The notes: generated from the letters alone by a model not told the origin. Shown: positions 48,660 to 58,174, counted from the first letter of the stretch. The stretch is 64,000 bases of DNA from Novosphingobium sp. Fuku2-ISO-50 (GCF_001519055.1 NZ_KQ954289.1:124001-188000); one strand, 5' to 3'. Numbers and translations: made by a program.

Positions 48660-50165
48660 TTATTCCGCCGCTTGCAGCGTGCGCAGGTCGGCGCGTTGGC
48701 CGTCGTAAAGGAATTCGACGCCGTCGAGATTGATCTTCGGGATTTCCTCGCGTTCGCGCCAGTAATCCTGATTGTGGCGCCATTCGGGCTTGTCGCCCCG
48801 GCGTGGCAATTGATCGAGCCCGCGCATCAGGTAGCCGGGATTGAAATTGTCCGCTTCGATCCACGGCAACAGTTCCATGCCGGCATCTTCGGGCCGCAGC
48901 GCGACATCAACCCGTTTTGCCCCCAGTTCATCCATGTGTTTCAGAAGATTGCAGACGAAATCACCAAGCAGGTCGACGCGCAGCGTCCAACTGGCGCGGA
49001 AATAGCCCATCACCCAGACCAGATTGGGCACGCCGGTAAACATCATGCCGCGATAGTTGATGGTTTCGTGCCAATCGAGGTGGGCGCCGTCGATGCTGAA
49101 CGGGATGTCGCCCATGACCGACAGGCGAAAGCCGGTGCAGGCGACAATGATGTCCGCTTCCAGCTCTTCGCCGGACGCCGTCAGCACGCCTTTTTCGGTA
49201 AAGCGGTCGATGGTGTCGGTCACCACGGTCACGTTGCCGGCAGCGGCATGCTGAAACAGGTCGCCATTGGGGCAGAATGCCAGTCGCTGCTGCCAGGGGC
49301 GATAGTGCGGCGTGAAATGGGGCTCGAACTGGAAATCCTCGCCCGCATAGGCGCGCACGAGCATTTTCAACTCTTCGAACACGACGTCGGGCTCTTCGAC
49401 GCATCGCTTGTTCATCATGTCCTGATCGAACATGATCTGCGCACGCACGACGCGATGAACGGTTTCCTCGTCGATACCGATCTGGCGCAGCCTGTCGGCC
49501 AGTTCGTTCTGGTTCGGGTTGCAAAAGAAATAGGTCGGCGAACGCTGCAACATGGTCACTTTCGCACCGGCGTCGCAGAACGCGGGCACCACGGTTGCCG
49601 CCGTCGCGCCCGATCCGATGACGAGCACGCGCTTGCCCGTAACGTTTGTCGCCGGATCCCACAGCTGGGCATGGACGAAGTGCCCCTTGTAATCCGAAAG
49701 ACCCTTCCAGTCAGGGACATAGGGCCGTTCGTGGTCGTAATAACCTTGGCACATCCACAGGAAATTGGCGGTGAACACCTGCTCCGTGCCGTCGGCTTCG
49801 CGCCGTGTGGTAACGGTCCACAGGTTGTCTTTGCTCGACCAGTCGCTCGACGTGATCCGCGTGCCGTAACGGATGTGTCGATCGATGTGGTTTTCCTCGA
49901 TCACCTCGCCCATGTATTTGAGGATTTCCGCGCCGCTGGCGATCGGCGCGCCGACCCAGGGCTTGAAGCGATAGCCAAACGTGTAGAGGTCGGAATCCGA
50001 CCGCACGCCGGGATACTTGTGCGTAACCCAGGTTCCGCCGAACGTGTCCTTGACCTCAAGGATCGCATAGTTCTTGTCGGGGCACTGGTGCTGAAGATGA
50101 TAGGCCGATCCGATCCCGGAGATGCCCGCGCCCACAATCAGCACGTCGAAATGCTCTGCAGTCAT
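48660..50165 (-). CDS. Flavin-containing monooxygenase, Baeyer-Villiger type (EthA-like)
   Basis: A 501-residue FAD/NADPH monooxygenase. FDVLIVGAGISGIGSAYHLQ binds FAD; FGGTWVTHKYPGVRSDSDLY is conserved in this group; YKGHFVHAQLWDPA matches the Baeyer-Villiger fingerprint FxGxxxHxxxW; VLVIGSGATAATVVPAF is the NADPH motif. It is closest in pattern to EthA/MymA-type enzymes that oxidise ketones or sulfur compounds; the substrate is unknown. It is divergent from crtY over 240 bp containing several TTGC/GCAA half-sites. Confidence 0.88.
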   Translation of the reverse strand: MTAEHFDVLIVGAGISGIGSAYHLQHQCPDKNYAILEVKDTFGGTWVTHKYPGVRSDSDLYTFGYRFKPWVGAPIASGAEILKYMGEVIEENHIDRHIRYGTRITSSDWSSKDNLWTVTTRREADGTEQVFTANFLWMCQGYYDHERPYVPDWKGLSDYKGHFVHAQLWDPATNVTGKRVLVIGSGATAATVVPAFCDAGAKVTMLQRSPTYFFCNPNQNELADRLRQIGIDEETVHRVVRAQIMFDQDMMNKRCVEEPDVVFEELKMLVRAYAGEDFQFEPHFTPHYRPWQQRLAFCPNGDLFQHAAAGNVTVVTDTIDRFTEKGVLTASGEELEADIIVACTGFRLSVMGDIPFSIDGAHLDWHETINYRGMMFTGVPNLVWVMGYFRASWTLRVDLLGDFVCNLLKHMDELGAKRVDVALRPEDAGMELLPWIEADNFNPGYLMRGLDQLPRRGDKPEWRHNQDYWREREEIPKINLDGVEFLYDGQRADLRTLQAAE

Positions 50166-50405
50166 GCCTTGTCCTCATCCTCTCGGGACCGGGCGTGATT
50201 CTTTGCCGCCCGGTTCTCCATGCCTTCAGGGTTGCTTCAATGGAGCCAGCAAACCTTGATACATCTCAAATTGCAACCGAAATTCGCAATACATTGCCGG
50301 GGTGCATTGCAAGGATTGGGCTGACCCGGCAAAGGCCCGCTTTTCTCCGTCTGTCCCGAAAGGGTTTGTTGCACGCGCGCGGGCTTGCCCCTAACCCCCG
50401 TTGCC

Positions 50406-51620
50406 ATGGGCGCAACACAGGCTGACATCGCGATCCTCGGCGGCGGACTGGCAGGCGGTCTCGTCGCGCTGGCGCTTGCCCGCTGGCGACCTGACTTGTC
50501 CGTCATGGTGTTCGAACGTGACGCGGCGCTGGGCGGCAACCATGTCTGGTCGTTTTTTGCGACCGATCTGTCCGCCGATGGCGAAGAACTCGTTGCGCCG
50601 TTGGTCGATGCGGCATGGGCAGGCTATGATGTCCGCTTTCCCGACTATGTCCGGACGTTGGTCACACCCTATCGCGCGACGACGTCGCATCGGCTCGATC
50701 GGGTGCTGCGCCAGGCCCTGCCCGCACAGGCCTTGGTGACAGGCGCGCACGTGGTTGCCTGCACGCCGACCGGTGTGACGCTTGCCGATGGTCGGGAATT
50801 TGCCGCAGGCGCTGTGATCGATGCACGGGGCATTCATGATTTGCCATCTATTACAGGTGGTTGGCAAAAGTTTCTCGGACAACGTCTGAAATTGGCGCGA
50901 CCGCATCGATTGGCCCGGCCGATCGTGATGGATGCAACCGTTGCGCAACATGACGGCTATCGCTTTGTCTATTGCCTGCCGTTTGCCAGCGACGAAGTCT
51001 TTGTCGAAGACACCTATTACGCCGACGATCCGGCGCTCGACCGCGATCTACTGGCCCAGCGGATTGCCGCCTATGCGCGCGCCATGGGCTGGGAGGTGCT
51101 GGGCGTCGTGGCCGAAGAACAGGGCGTCCTGCCGGTCGTGGCCGGTGGGGATTTCGACCGCTTGCGCGGCGCGGCGGGCCATCGCGCCGCGCTGGCGGGC
51201 ACGCGCGCCGGGCTGTTTCATCCGCTGACCAGCTATTCACTGCCCGATGGCCTGCGCTTTGCCGTGGCGCTGGCGCGATGGCCCGGCCTGGGCACCGATG
51301 ACATCTCGACATTCTGTGAACAGTATGGCCGAAGCCATTGGAATAAAGGCTGGTACTATCGCATGCTGAGCGCCATGCTGTTTGCTGCGGCACAGCCCGC
51401 AGATCGCTATCGCGTGTTGCAGCGGTTTTACCGACTGGACCGACGTCTGATCGAGCGGTTCTATGCCGGACAATCCTCGCTGGCCGACAAGGCGCGCATT
51501 CTGGCCGGGCGTCCTCCGGTGCCGATCGGCGCCGCGCTGGGCGTGTTGACCGGCCTTGGTGCGCGGGCAAACCAACTCGATCAGGGCCAACTCGATCAGG
51601 TGTCGGGCGGAATTTCATGA
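50406..51620 (+). CDS. crtY: Lycopene beta-cyclase
   Basis: Flavoprotein that cyclises both ends of lycopene to beta-carotene. ADIAILGGGLAGGLVALALA is the dinucleotide site; GGNHVWSFFATD, RVLRQALP, YRFVYCLPFASDEVFVEDTYY and GLFHPLTSYSLPDGLRFAVAL are CrtY blocks. The ATG at 50406 puts the Rossmann motif at the N-terminus; 404 aa. A 15-bp tandem duplication near the 3' end gives NQLDQGQLDQ. First gene of crtY-crtI-LOG-crtB; crtI begins 58 bp later. Confidence 0.95.
   Translation: MGATQADIAILGGGLAGGLVALALARWRPDLSVMVFERDAALGGNHVWSFFATDLSADGEELVAPLVDAAWAGYDVRFPDYVRTLVTPYRATTSHRLDRVLRQALPAQALVTGAHVVACTPTGVTLADGREFAAGAVIDARGIHDLPSITGGWQKFLGQRLKLARPHRLARPIVMDATVAQHDGYRFVYCLPFASDEVFVEDTYYADDPALDRDLLAQRIAAYARAMGWEVLGVVAEEQGVLPVVAGGDFDRLRGAAGHRAALAGTRAGLFHPLTSYSLPDGLRFAVALARWPGLGTDDISTFCEQYGRSHWNKGWYYRMLSAMLFAAAQPADRYRVLQRFYRLDRRLIERFYAGQSSLADKARILAGRPPVPIGAALGVLTGLGARANQLDQGQLDQVSGGIS
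51572..51600 (+). repeat. 15-bp tandem duplication in crtY
   Basis: CCAACTCGATCAGGG is followed directly by CCAACTCGATCAGG, in frame, near the C-terminus. Confidence 0.9.
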
Positions 51621-51678
51621 CATCGGGTAAAACATCGGCCCTGAGCGCAAGCCGGGCCATAGTAAGGAAATCGCGACG

Positions 51679-53157
51679 ATGAAACGGGCATGTGTCATCG
51701 GAGCCGGGATCGGCGGACTGGCGCTCGCCATCCGCCTGCAATCGGCCGGAATCGCCACAACCTTGGTCGAGGCGCGCGACAAGCCGGGTGGGCGCGCCTA
51801 TTTCTGGGAACGCGACGGATTTACCTTCGACGCCGGGCCGACCGTGATCACCGATCCGCCCTGCCTCGAAGAACTGTGGGCGCTGACCGGACATCGCCTG
51901 TCCGAAGATGTCGAATTGATGCCGGTGATGCCATTCTATCGGCTCAACTGGCCCGACGGGACCAATTTCGACTATTCCAACGACGATACCGCGTTGCGCG
52001 CCGAAATTGCAAAAATAAGCCCAAGAGATGTAGCGGGTTATGAGGAATTCCTCGAATATTCCGCAGGTGTCTACCGCGAGGGCTATGTCAAGCTCGGCGC
52101 AGTGCCGTTTCTCGATTTCGCCAGCATGATCAAGGCAGCGCCTGCGCTCGCGCGCTATCAGGCATGGCGCTCGGTCTACGCGATGGTGTCGAAATTCATC
52201 GAAAGCGAAAAGCTGCGCGAAGCGTTCAGTTTTCATTCGCTGCTGGTCGGCGGCAATCCGATGACCACCAGTGCGATCTATGCGCTGATCCACAAGCTCG
52301 AAAAGGACGGCGGCGTGTGGTGGGCCAAAGGGGGCACCAATCGCCTGATCGCGGGCATGGTGCGTCATTTCGAACGGATCGGCGGCGAAGTGCGCCTGGG
52401 CGATCCGGTTTCGCGGATCGAGACGCTGGGCAATCGCGTGACCGGGGTAATCACGCAGAGCGGTTGGCAGGCCAATTTCGACGCGGTCGCCTCGAATGCG
52501 GATCTCGTCCATTCCTATCGCGACCTGCTGGGCGACAACGCCTATGCGAAGCGCCATGCCAAATCGCTCGTAAAAAAGCGTTTCTCGCCGAGCCTGTTTG
52601 TCGTCCATTTCGGCATCACCGGCACCTGGCCGGGGATCGCGCACCACATGATCCTGTTCGGACCGCGCTACAAAGGCCTGCTCGACGACATCTACAAATA
52701 TGGCGTGCTGCCGCAGGATTTCTCGATCTATCTGCATCACCCGACGGTGACCGATCCAGGCATGGCGCCCGAAGGGATGAGCACGTTCTACGCGCTCGTT
52801 CCGGTGGCCAATATGGGCAAGCTGCCGCTGGATTGGGACGAGATCGGCCCGATCCTTGAAAAACGCGTGCTCGACGAAGTCGGCCGTCGCCTCATTCCCG
52901 ACATTCACAGCCGTATCGTAACGAAATTCCACTATACGCCGGCCGATTTCAGTCACGATCTTGCCGCGCATCTGGGCAGTGCCTTCAGCCTCGAACCGCT
53001 CCTGACACAAAGCGCATTTTTCCGCGCGCATAACCGTGACGATGCCATCTCGAACCTGTATCTGGTCGGTGCCGGCACCCATCCCGGGGCGGGCATTCCC
53101 GGCGTCGTCGGCAGTGCCAAGGCGACCGCACGGCTGATGGTGGAGGATCTTGCTTGA
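51679..53157 (+). CDS. crtI: Phytoene desaturase
   Basis: Desaturates phytoene to lycopene in the membrane. VIGAGIGGLALAIRLQSAGI and EARDKPGGRAYFWERDGF form the FAD site; GPTVITDP, TNRLIAGMVRHFERIGGEV and the C-terminal signature GAGTHPGAGIPGVVGSAKAT are characteristic. It is 492 aa. Its stop overlaps the TTG start of the LOG-family gene (TTGA). Confidence 0.97.
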   Translation: MKRACVIGAGIGGLALAIRLQSAGIATTLVEARDKPGGRAYFWERDGFTFDAGPTVITDPPCLEELWALTGHRLSEDVELMPVMPFYRLNWPDGTNFDYSNDDTALRAEIAKISPRDVAGYEEFLEYSAGVYREGYVKLGAVPFLDFASMIKAAPALARYQAWRSVYAMVSKFIESEKLREAFSFHSLLVGGNPMTTSAIYALIHKLEKDGGVWWAKGGTNRLIAGMVRHFERIGGEVRLGDPVSRIETLGNRVTGVITQSGWQANFDAVASNADLVHSYRDLLGDNAYAKRHAKSLVKKRFSPSLFVVHFGITGTWPGIAHHMILFGPRYKGLLDDIYKYGVLPQDFSIYLHHPTVTDPGMAPEGMSTFYALVPVANMGKLPLDWDEIGPILEKRVLDEVGRRLIPDIHSRIVTKFHYTPADFSHDLAAHLGSAFSLEPLLTQSAFFRAHNRDDAISNLYLVGAGTHPGAGIPGVVGSAKATARLMVEDLA

Positions 53158-53735
53158 AACGGATTGCGGTCTATTGCGGATCGGCCACACCCGCCGATGA
53201 ACGTTATGTTGCGCTGGCGCGCGAGGTCGGCCAAACGCTCGCAACGCGTAACATCGGCGTCGTCTATGGCGGCGGAATGCGGGGATTGATGGGGGCAGTC
53301 GCACAAGGCGCGCTCGATGCCGGGGGCGAAGTCATCGGCGTGATTCCCGAGGCGCTGGCCATTGCGGAAATCGCCAATCCGGGCTGCACCGATCTGCGTG
53401 TGGTAACGGGCATGCACGAGCGCAAGCGCGCCTTTGTCGACTTGTCCGATGGATTTCTGACTCTGCCCGGCGGGGTCGGCACGATGGATGAATTGTGGGA
53501 AGCGGTCAGTTGGTCGCAGCTCGGCTATCATGCCAAGCCGGTGGGCCTGCTCAACGCCTTCGGCTTTTTCGATCATTTGCTGGCGTTCAATCATCACATG
53601 GTCGCCACCGGATTCGTGCGGCAATCGCACGCCGGGATCATCATGGCAGAGCCCGATCTCGACCTTCTGTTGGCGCGCATGACCGGGCACGAGCCCCATG
53701 TCCCGATCTTTGGGATGAAAGCATCGGACCTGTAA
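53154..53735 (+). CDS. LOG family protein (TIGR00730 type)
   Basis: A 193-residue lysine-decarboxylase-like-fold protein with the LOG signature LPGGVGTMDELWE and the nucleotide site YGGGMRGLMGAVA. Family members hydrolyse nucleoside 5'-monophosphates such as cytokinin ribotides to the base and ribose 5-phosphate. It uses a TTG start whose TG is shared with the crtI stop (TTGA), and crtB begins one base after its stop, so it is translated as part of the carotenoid operon. No known role in carotenogenesis. Confidence 0.9.
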   Translation: MKRIAVYCGSATPADERYVALAREVGQTLATRNIGVVYGGGMRGLMGAVAQGALDAGGEVIGVIPEALAIAEIANPGCTDLRVVTGMHERKRAFVDLSDGFLTLPGGVGTMDELWEAVSWSQLGYHAKPVGLLNAFGFFDHLLAFNHHMVATGFVRQSHAGIIMAEPDLDLLLARMTGHEPHVPIFGMKASDL

Positions 53736-53736
53736 C

Positions 53737-54705
53737 GTGACGCCCGGCGCCAACGCTCGGCGAGCCCATCTTGTAACGCTGGCGGCGGCGATGATCGCCG
53801 AAGGTTCGAAAAGTTTCGCCGCCGCCAGCCGTCTGTTCGATCGCGTCACGCGCGAACGCGTCTGGCTGCTTTATGCCTGGTGCCGGCGTTGCGACGACCT
53901 GATCGACGGGCAGGATCTTGGCGGCAAACTGGGTGACAGCAGTGACGTCACGGTACGACTGGAGCAAGTTCGTGCGCTCACGAGCCGGGCGCTGCGCGGC
54001 GAGGATACCGACGATGCCGCGTTTGCCTGCCTTGGCGTAGTCGCCGCCGAAACCGGGCTGACGCAAGCGATGGCCGACGCGGTGATAGCGGGCTTTGCGC
54101 TCGATGCCATGGAATGGCACCCGCGCTCCGAGGCTGACCTGATGCGCTATTGCTGGCATGTCGCGGGCGCGGTCGGCGTGATGATGGCGGTGGTCATGGG
54201 GGTCGATCCGGACGATAACGAGACGCTCGAACGTGCATGCGACCTGGGTCTGGCGTTTCAACTGGCCAATATCGCCCGCGACCTGGCCGAAGATAACGCG
54301 GCGCAACGCTGTTACCTGCCCGCCGAATGGCTGGCCGAGGCGGATATTCCTCCGGGCGAAGAATTGAAACCGCCGTATCGTAACGCGCTCGCGGGGCTGG
54401 CCCGGCGCCTTTGCCGACTTGCGGCGGCGCACGAAAGCTCGGCACGGATCGGGGCGCGTCGGCTCGGCTGGCGCCAGCGCTGGGCGATCCTTGCCGCAGC
54501 GGGGATTTATGGCGACATTGCCCGACAAGTCGAACGGCGCGGCAGCAAGGCGTGGGACAGCCGTACCGTCGTCAGTAACGCCCGCAAGATCGGGTGGATC
54601 GCGCGTGCTTTGATGCAGAGCGCCTTGCCCGTGATGGCACGAACGCGGCGAGAAGCACAGGCCCGGCACTTTACCCTGCACGAGCTTTCCCAATCACCCC
54701 AATGA
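53737..54705 (+). CDS. crtB: Phytoene synthase
   Basis: Joins two GGPP molecules to phytoene. Both Asp-rich motifs are present: YAWCRRCDDLIDG near residue 47 and QLANIARDLAEDNAAQRCYLP. GSKSFAAASRLF is the usual N-terminal block. It has a GTG start one base after the LOG stop; 322 aa. A GGPP synthase gene (crtE) is not in the window. Confidence 0.96.
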   Translation: MTPGANARRAHLVTLAAAMIAEGSKSFAAASRLFDRVTRERVWLLYAWCRRCDDLIDGQDLGGKLGDSSDVTVRLEQVRALTSRALRGEDTDDAAFACLGVVAAETGLTQAMADAVIAGFALDAMEWHPRSEADLMRYCWHVAGAVGVMMAVVMGVDPDDNETLERACDLGLAFQLANIARDLAEDNAAQRCYLPAEWLAEADIPPGEELKPPYRNALAGLARRLCRLAAAHESSARIGARRLGWRQRWAILAAAGIYGDIARQVERRGSKAWDSRTVVSNARKIGWIARALMQSALPVMARTRREAQARHFTLHELSQSPQ

Positions 54706-54750
54706 GGGCATAGTGTAACCGGATCGCGTAGCGCAGCGAAGAGGGGAATG

Positions 54751-55578
54751 ATGACCATGCCCGATCCCGTGCCGCCCCCCGCCTTGATCTATCGCACGCG
54801 CCTGCCCGTGCGGCTGTGGCACTGGACCAATGCGCTGACGGTCTTTGTCATGCTGATGAGCGGGCTGATGATCTTCAACGCGCATCCCCGGCTCTATTGG
54901 GGGGCCTACGGCGCCAATTTCGATCATGCCTGGCTCGAGATCGGTAGCCGAGGTACCACCGGTTATGTGACGCTGCTTGGGGTGGAGATTCCGACCACGG
55001 GGGTACTGGGCTATGCGATGGGCACGGCCGAAGCCTTTCCACCGCTGATCACCATTCCTTCGCACTATGATCTGGCGACCGCGCGCCTGTGGCATTTCGC
55101 CTTTGCCTGGGTGCTGGTCATTGGCTGGGTGTTTTTCTGCATTTACATGATTTTTTCCAATCATTTATGGAATACTCTTCTGCTTTCGCATGAGGAAATG
55201 CGCGGGACATCGCTGTGGCGCGACATCAAGGCGCATGCCCGCCTGCGCCTGCCCCGTGGCGAGGCGGCGCGGCATTACAATCCCTTGCAGAAAATCGCCT
55301 ATCTGCTCGTGTTGTTCGGATTTCTGCCGTTGATGGTGCTGACCGGGCTGGCCATGTCGCCGGCGATGGATGCCGCCTGGCCGTGGCTGCTGGTGCTGTT
55401 CGACGGGCGCCAGTCGGCGCGATCGCTGCATTTCCTCGGCGCCGGGGCCTTCGCGGCGTTCATTATGGTTCACCTTGTCATGGTCGTGCTGGCCGGGCCG
55501 ATCAACGAACTGCGCTCGATGATCACCGGATGGTATCGCCTGCCGCCGGAAAGACGCGTGCCGGAGGATCGGGCATGA
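54751..55578 (+). CDS. Cytochrome b subunit of a membrane oxidoreductase (b561/thiosulfate reductase type)
   Basis: A 275-residue protein with about four main membrane helices. Candidate heme-ligand histidines are in VRLWHWTNAL, ARLWHFAFAW, RSLHFLGAG and IMVHLVMVVL. The layout fits the Ni/Fe-hydrogenase/thiosulfate-reductase cytochrome b family. Of three clustered ATGs (54748, 54751, 54757) I choose the second, 4 nt after GAGGGG. Its stop overlaps the start of the molybdopterin oxidoreductase gene (ATGA), so the pair probably forms one enzyme, the cytochrome passing electrons to or from the quinone pool. Confidence 0.87.
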   Translation: MTMPDPVPPPALIYRTRLPVRLWHWTNALTVFVMLMSGLMIFNAHPRLYWGAYGANFDHAWLEIGSRGTTGYVTLLGVEIPTTGVLGYAMGTAEAFPPLITIPSHYDLATARLWHFAFAWVLVIGWVFFCIYMIFSNHLWNTLLLSHEEMRGTSLWRDIKAHARLRLPRGEAARHYNPLQKIAYLLVLFGFLPLMVLTGLAMSPAMDAAWPWLLVLFDGRQSARSLHFLGAGAFAAFIMVHLVMVVLAGPINELRSMITGWYRLPPERRVPEDRA

Positions 55579-56330
55579 CCGGACTTGTTTCCCGGCGCAA
55601 TCTGCTCGTCGGCGGTGGCAGCCTGCTGCTCGCCGGGTGTGATCGCGTGTCATCCTCGCCCACCGTGCGCGAGACGCTGTCATGGGGTGAAAGGGCCTCG
55701 CGCAGCGCACAACGCTGGCTGATCGGCGATCGGCAGGCGCTGGCGAGCGAATTCACCCGCGCCGACCTGTCGCCGGTGTTTCGCGTCAATGGTTCGACGC
55801 ACGTCACGGCGGCCGATTATATGCGCCATGCGGCAAACGGATTTGCCGACTGGACGCTGGCGGTCGACGGACTCGTTGCGCAGCCGTTGTCGCTGTCGCT
55901 CGGTGCCTTGCGCGCGGCGCCGTCGCGTACGCAGATCACCCGGCATGATTGCGTCGAAGGGTGGAGCGCGATTGCCGAATGGACCGGGGTGCCGCTGGGC
56001 CTGCTGCTGCGCCGCGCCGGGCTGAGTACCCGCGCGCGCTATATCGTGTTTCACTGCGCCGACAGCCTGGCCGGCAAACCCTATTACGAAAGCATCGATC
56101 TGGTCGACGCATTCCATCCCCAGACGATCCTGGCCTACGCCATGAACCGGGCGCCGCTGCCCATCGGCCACGGCGCGCCGCTGCGCCTGCGCGTCGAGCG
56201 GCAGTTGGGCTACAAACACGCAAAATACGTCATGCGCATCGAAGCGGTCGAAAGCTTGTCAGGACTTCACGGCGGCAAAGGCGGCTTCTGGGAAGATGCC
56301 CACGATTACCAGTGGTATGCCGGAATCTAG
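55575..56330 (+). CDS. Sulfite-oxidase-type molybdopterin oxidoreductase, Tat lipoprotein
   Basis: A 251-residue protein. The start MTGLVSRRNLLVGGGSLLLA carries a twin-arginine-like SRRNLL and a lipobox LLAGC, so export folded with cofactor and lipid anchoring are expected. The oxidoreductase domain has the molybdenum-ligand Cys in TRHDCVEGWSAIAEWTGVPL and PLRLRVERQLGYKHAKYV. It resembles YedY/MsrP-like proteins with a membrane cytochrome partner, but the substrate is unknown. The end overlaps the convergent SDR gene by 4 bp. Confidence 0.87.
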   Translation: MTGLVSRRNLLVGGGSLLLAGCDRVSSSPTVRETLSWGERASRSAQRWLIGDRQALASEFTRADLSPVFRVNGSTHVTAADYMRHAANGFADWTLAVDGLVAQPLSLSLGALRAAPSRTQITRHDCVEGWSAIAEWTGVPLGLLLRRAGLSTRARYIVFHCADSLAGKPYYESIDLVDAFHPQTILAYAMNRAPLPIGHGAPLRLRVERQLGYKHAKYVMRIEAVESLSGLHGGKGGFWEDAHDYQWYAGI

Positions 56331-57343
56331 ACGCGAACGATCCCCCGGTCGATCAGGCTGAGCGCGCAATCGACGATCGATTGTTCCGCCGGGCGCGTTT
56401 TCCAGCCCAGCACTTTGAGCGCATGGCCGGCGTCGACATCGCGCACATTGCCCAGTTCGCCGGTGATCTGGCGGATCATCGGGTTAAACCGTGCCGAAAA
56501 CCGCACCAGCCAATCGGGCAGGCGCCGCATCGGGACTTTGCGCGCATGGTCCGGCAGCCGCGTCTTGAGCACGCGCGCCACATCGACCAGCTTCATGAAC
56601 GGGCCCGAAGCGATGAACCGCTCGCCCGCAATTCCCGGCGCAGTCAGCGCGCGCAGATGCAGATCGGCAACATCGCGCACGTCGACAATGCCAAAGCCGA
56701 GATCGGGGCATCCGGGCAGCAGCCCGCCCAGCAATTGCCGCACGACCTCGATCGAGGCGGAAAAATCATCGCTCCATACCGGCCCGAGCACGGCCGCCGG
56801 GTTGATCGAGACGAATTCCATTGCCCCGCCCTCAGCCGTAATCCAGTCGCGCGCGGCGCGTTCGGCAATCGTCTTGGATTTGACATAGGCATAGACATCG
56901 TTGCCCGCCAGATTGGTCCAGTCGGTCTCGGTAAACCGGTGTACGCCTTTCCCATGGCCATAAGCGATCGCGGCAACCGACGATGTCTGAACAAACCGCG
57001 TAACGCCCGCCTCGCGCGCAAAGCGAAGCGCACGCAGCACGCCTTCGCGGGCCGGTACGATCAAGTCATCCTCGTGATCGGGGGCGTTGGTGCTGAATGG
57101 CGAGGCGACATGCGCGACATGGCTGCACCCGGCCATCGCTTCGGCCCAACCGGCATCGGCGGTCAGATCCGCCGTGAAAAAACGCAGGCTGTCGGCAGTG
57201 CCGCCCAACAGGCCGCGCAAGCGCACCTCGCGCGCCGGATTGCGCAGTGTGGTGCGCACTTGCCAGCCTTCGGCCAGCGCCTGTTGTATCAGGAATCCGG
57301 CGATATAGCCGCTGCCCCCGGTGACCAGGACCGTGCCCGTCAT
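56327..57343 (-). CDS. Extended SDR, NAD-dependent epimerase/aldehyde reductase-like
   Basis: A 338-residue extended short-chain dehydrogenase. TVLVTGGSGYIAGFLIQQALAEGW is the nucleotide motif, FVQTSSVAAIAYG carries the Ser, and YAYVKSKTIAERAARDW is the catalytic YxxxK. It is similar to dihydroflavonol reductase-like aldehyde reductases. It is followed by nothing on its strand; the next SDR lies 27 bp upstream, so both may be co-transcribed. Confidence 0.87.
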   Translation of the reverse strand: MTGTVLVTGGSGYIAGFLIQQALAEGWQVRTTLRNPAREVRLRGLLGGTADSLRFFTADLTADAGWAEAMAGCSHVAHVASPFSTNAPDHEDDLIVPAREGVLRALRFAREAGVTRFVQTSSVAAIAYGHGKGVHRFTETDWTNLAGNDVYAYVKSKTIAERAARDWITAEGGAMEFVSINPAAVLGPVWSDDFSASIEVVRQLLGGLLPGCPDLGFGIVDVRDVADLHLRALTAPGIAGERFIASGPFMKLVDVARVLKTRLPDHARKVPMRRLPDWLVRFSARFNPMIRQITGELGNVRDVDAGHALKVLGWKTRPAEQSIVDCALSLIDRGIVRV

Positions 57344-57370
57344 GTTGCCCCCTTCCCCCTCTGTTGTTTT

Positions 57371-58093
57371 TTAGAATCCGATCATGATCCGCCGTACCGC
57401 CCAGGGCGCGACCTGATTGATCGCTTTCAGAGCACGCACCATGCCGACATTGGCTTCATCGGCATTGGCGCGCATCGCCGCCACGATCTGGCGCGCGCAT
57501 TCCTGCGCCGAGAGTTTGCGCCCGCCGCGCTCACTGGTCATCGCCGTATCGACCAGCGGCGGCAACGCTTCGAGCACGTGAACGCGCGTCGCCTTGAGCT
57601 GCGCGCGCAACGACTGGGTATAGCTGCGCATCGCCGCCTTGGACGCACAATAGACCGGCGCTCCCGCGCTCGGCGCGATGGCGAGCCCCGAGGTGACGTT
57701 GACGATCATCGCCTCGGGCCGGGCCTGCAATGCCGTCATCAGGCCGACGATCAACCGGATCGGCGCATGGACATTGAGCCAGAGCGTGCGCTCGTCATCG
57801 GCCGGATCGGGCATGCCTGCGCGGAAATCATGCGCCGCCCCCATGCCTGCATTGTTGACCAGTACGTCGATCGTCCGTCCCGAGAGCGTCTGCAGGACCG
57901 CGTCGACCCCAGCGGACCCGGTCAGATCGGCACAGATCGTTTCCATCCCTTCGCTGCGCGCGCGCGAAAGCCGATCGGGGTCGCGCCCGGTCACGATCAC
58001 CTGCGCGCCCAGAGCTTGCAATTGCAGCGCGATTTGCCGCCCGATGCCGTCGGTCCCGCCGGTAACAAGCGCCACTTTGCCCGCGAACTGCAT
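57371..58093 (-). CDS. Classical SDR oxidoreductase (DltE-like)
   Basis: A 240-residue classical SDR: KVALVTGGTDGIGRQIALQL (TGxxxGIG), VLVNNAGMGAAHDF (NNAG), VNVTSGLAIAPSAGAPVYCASKAAMRSY (Ser and YxxSK) and LEALPPLVDTAMT. The substrate is not predictable. First gene of the two-SDR unit. Confidence 0.88.
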   Translation of the reverse strand: MQFAGKVALVTGGTDGIGRQIALQLQALGAQVIVTGRDPDRLSRARSEGMETICADLTGSAGVDAVLQTLSGRTIDVLVNNAGMGAAHDFRAGMPDPADDERTLWLNVHAPIRLIVGLMTALQARPEAMIVNVTSGLAIAPSAGAPVYCASKAAMRSYTQSLRAQLKATRVHVLEALPPLVDTAMTSERGGRKLSAQECARQIVAAMRANADEANVGMVRALKAINQVAPWAVRRIMIGF

Positions 58094-58174
58094 CGATTTC
58101 CCCTGTTCGTGTCATTATCGCGCCAACAATACCCATTCAGTTGCTATGTGCAACGGAATTGACGGCATGGGGAA

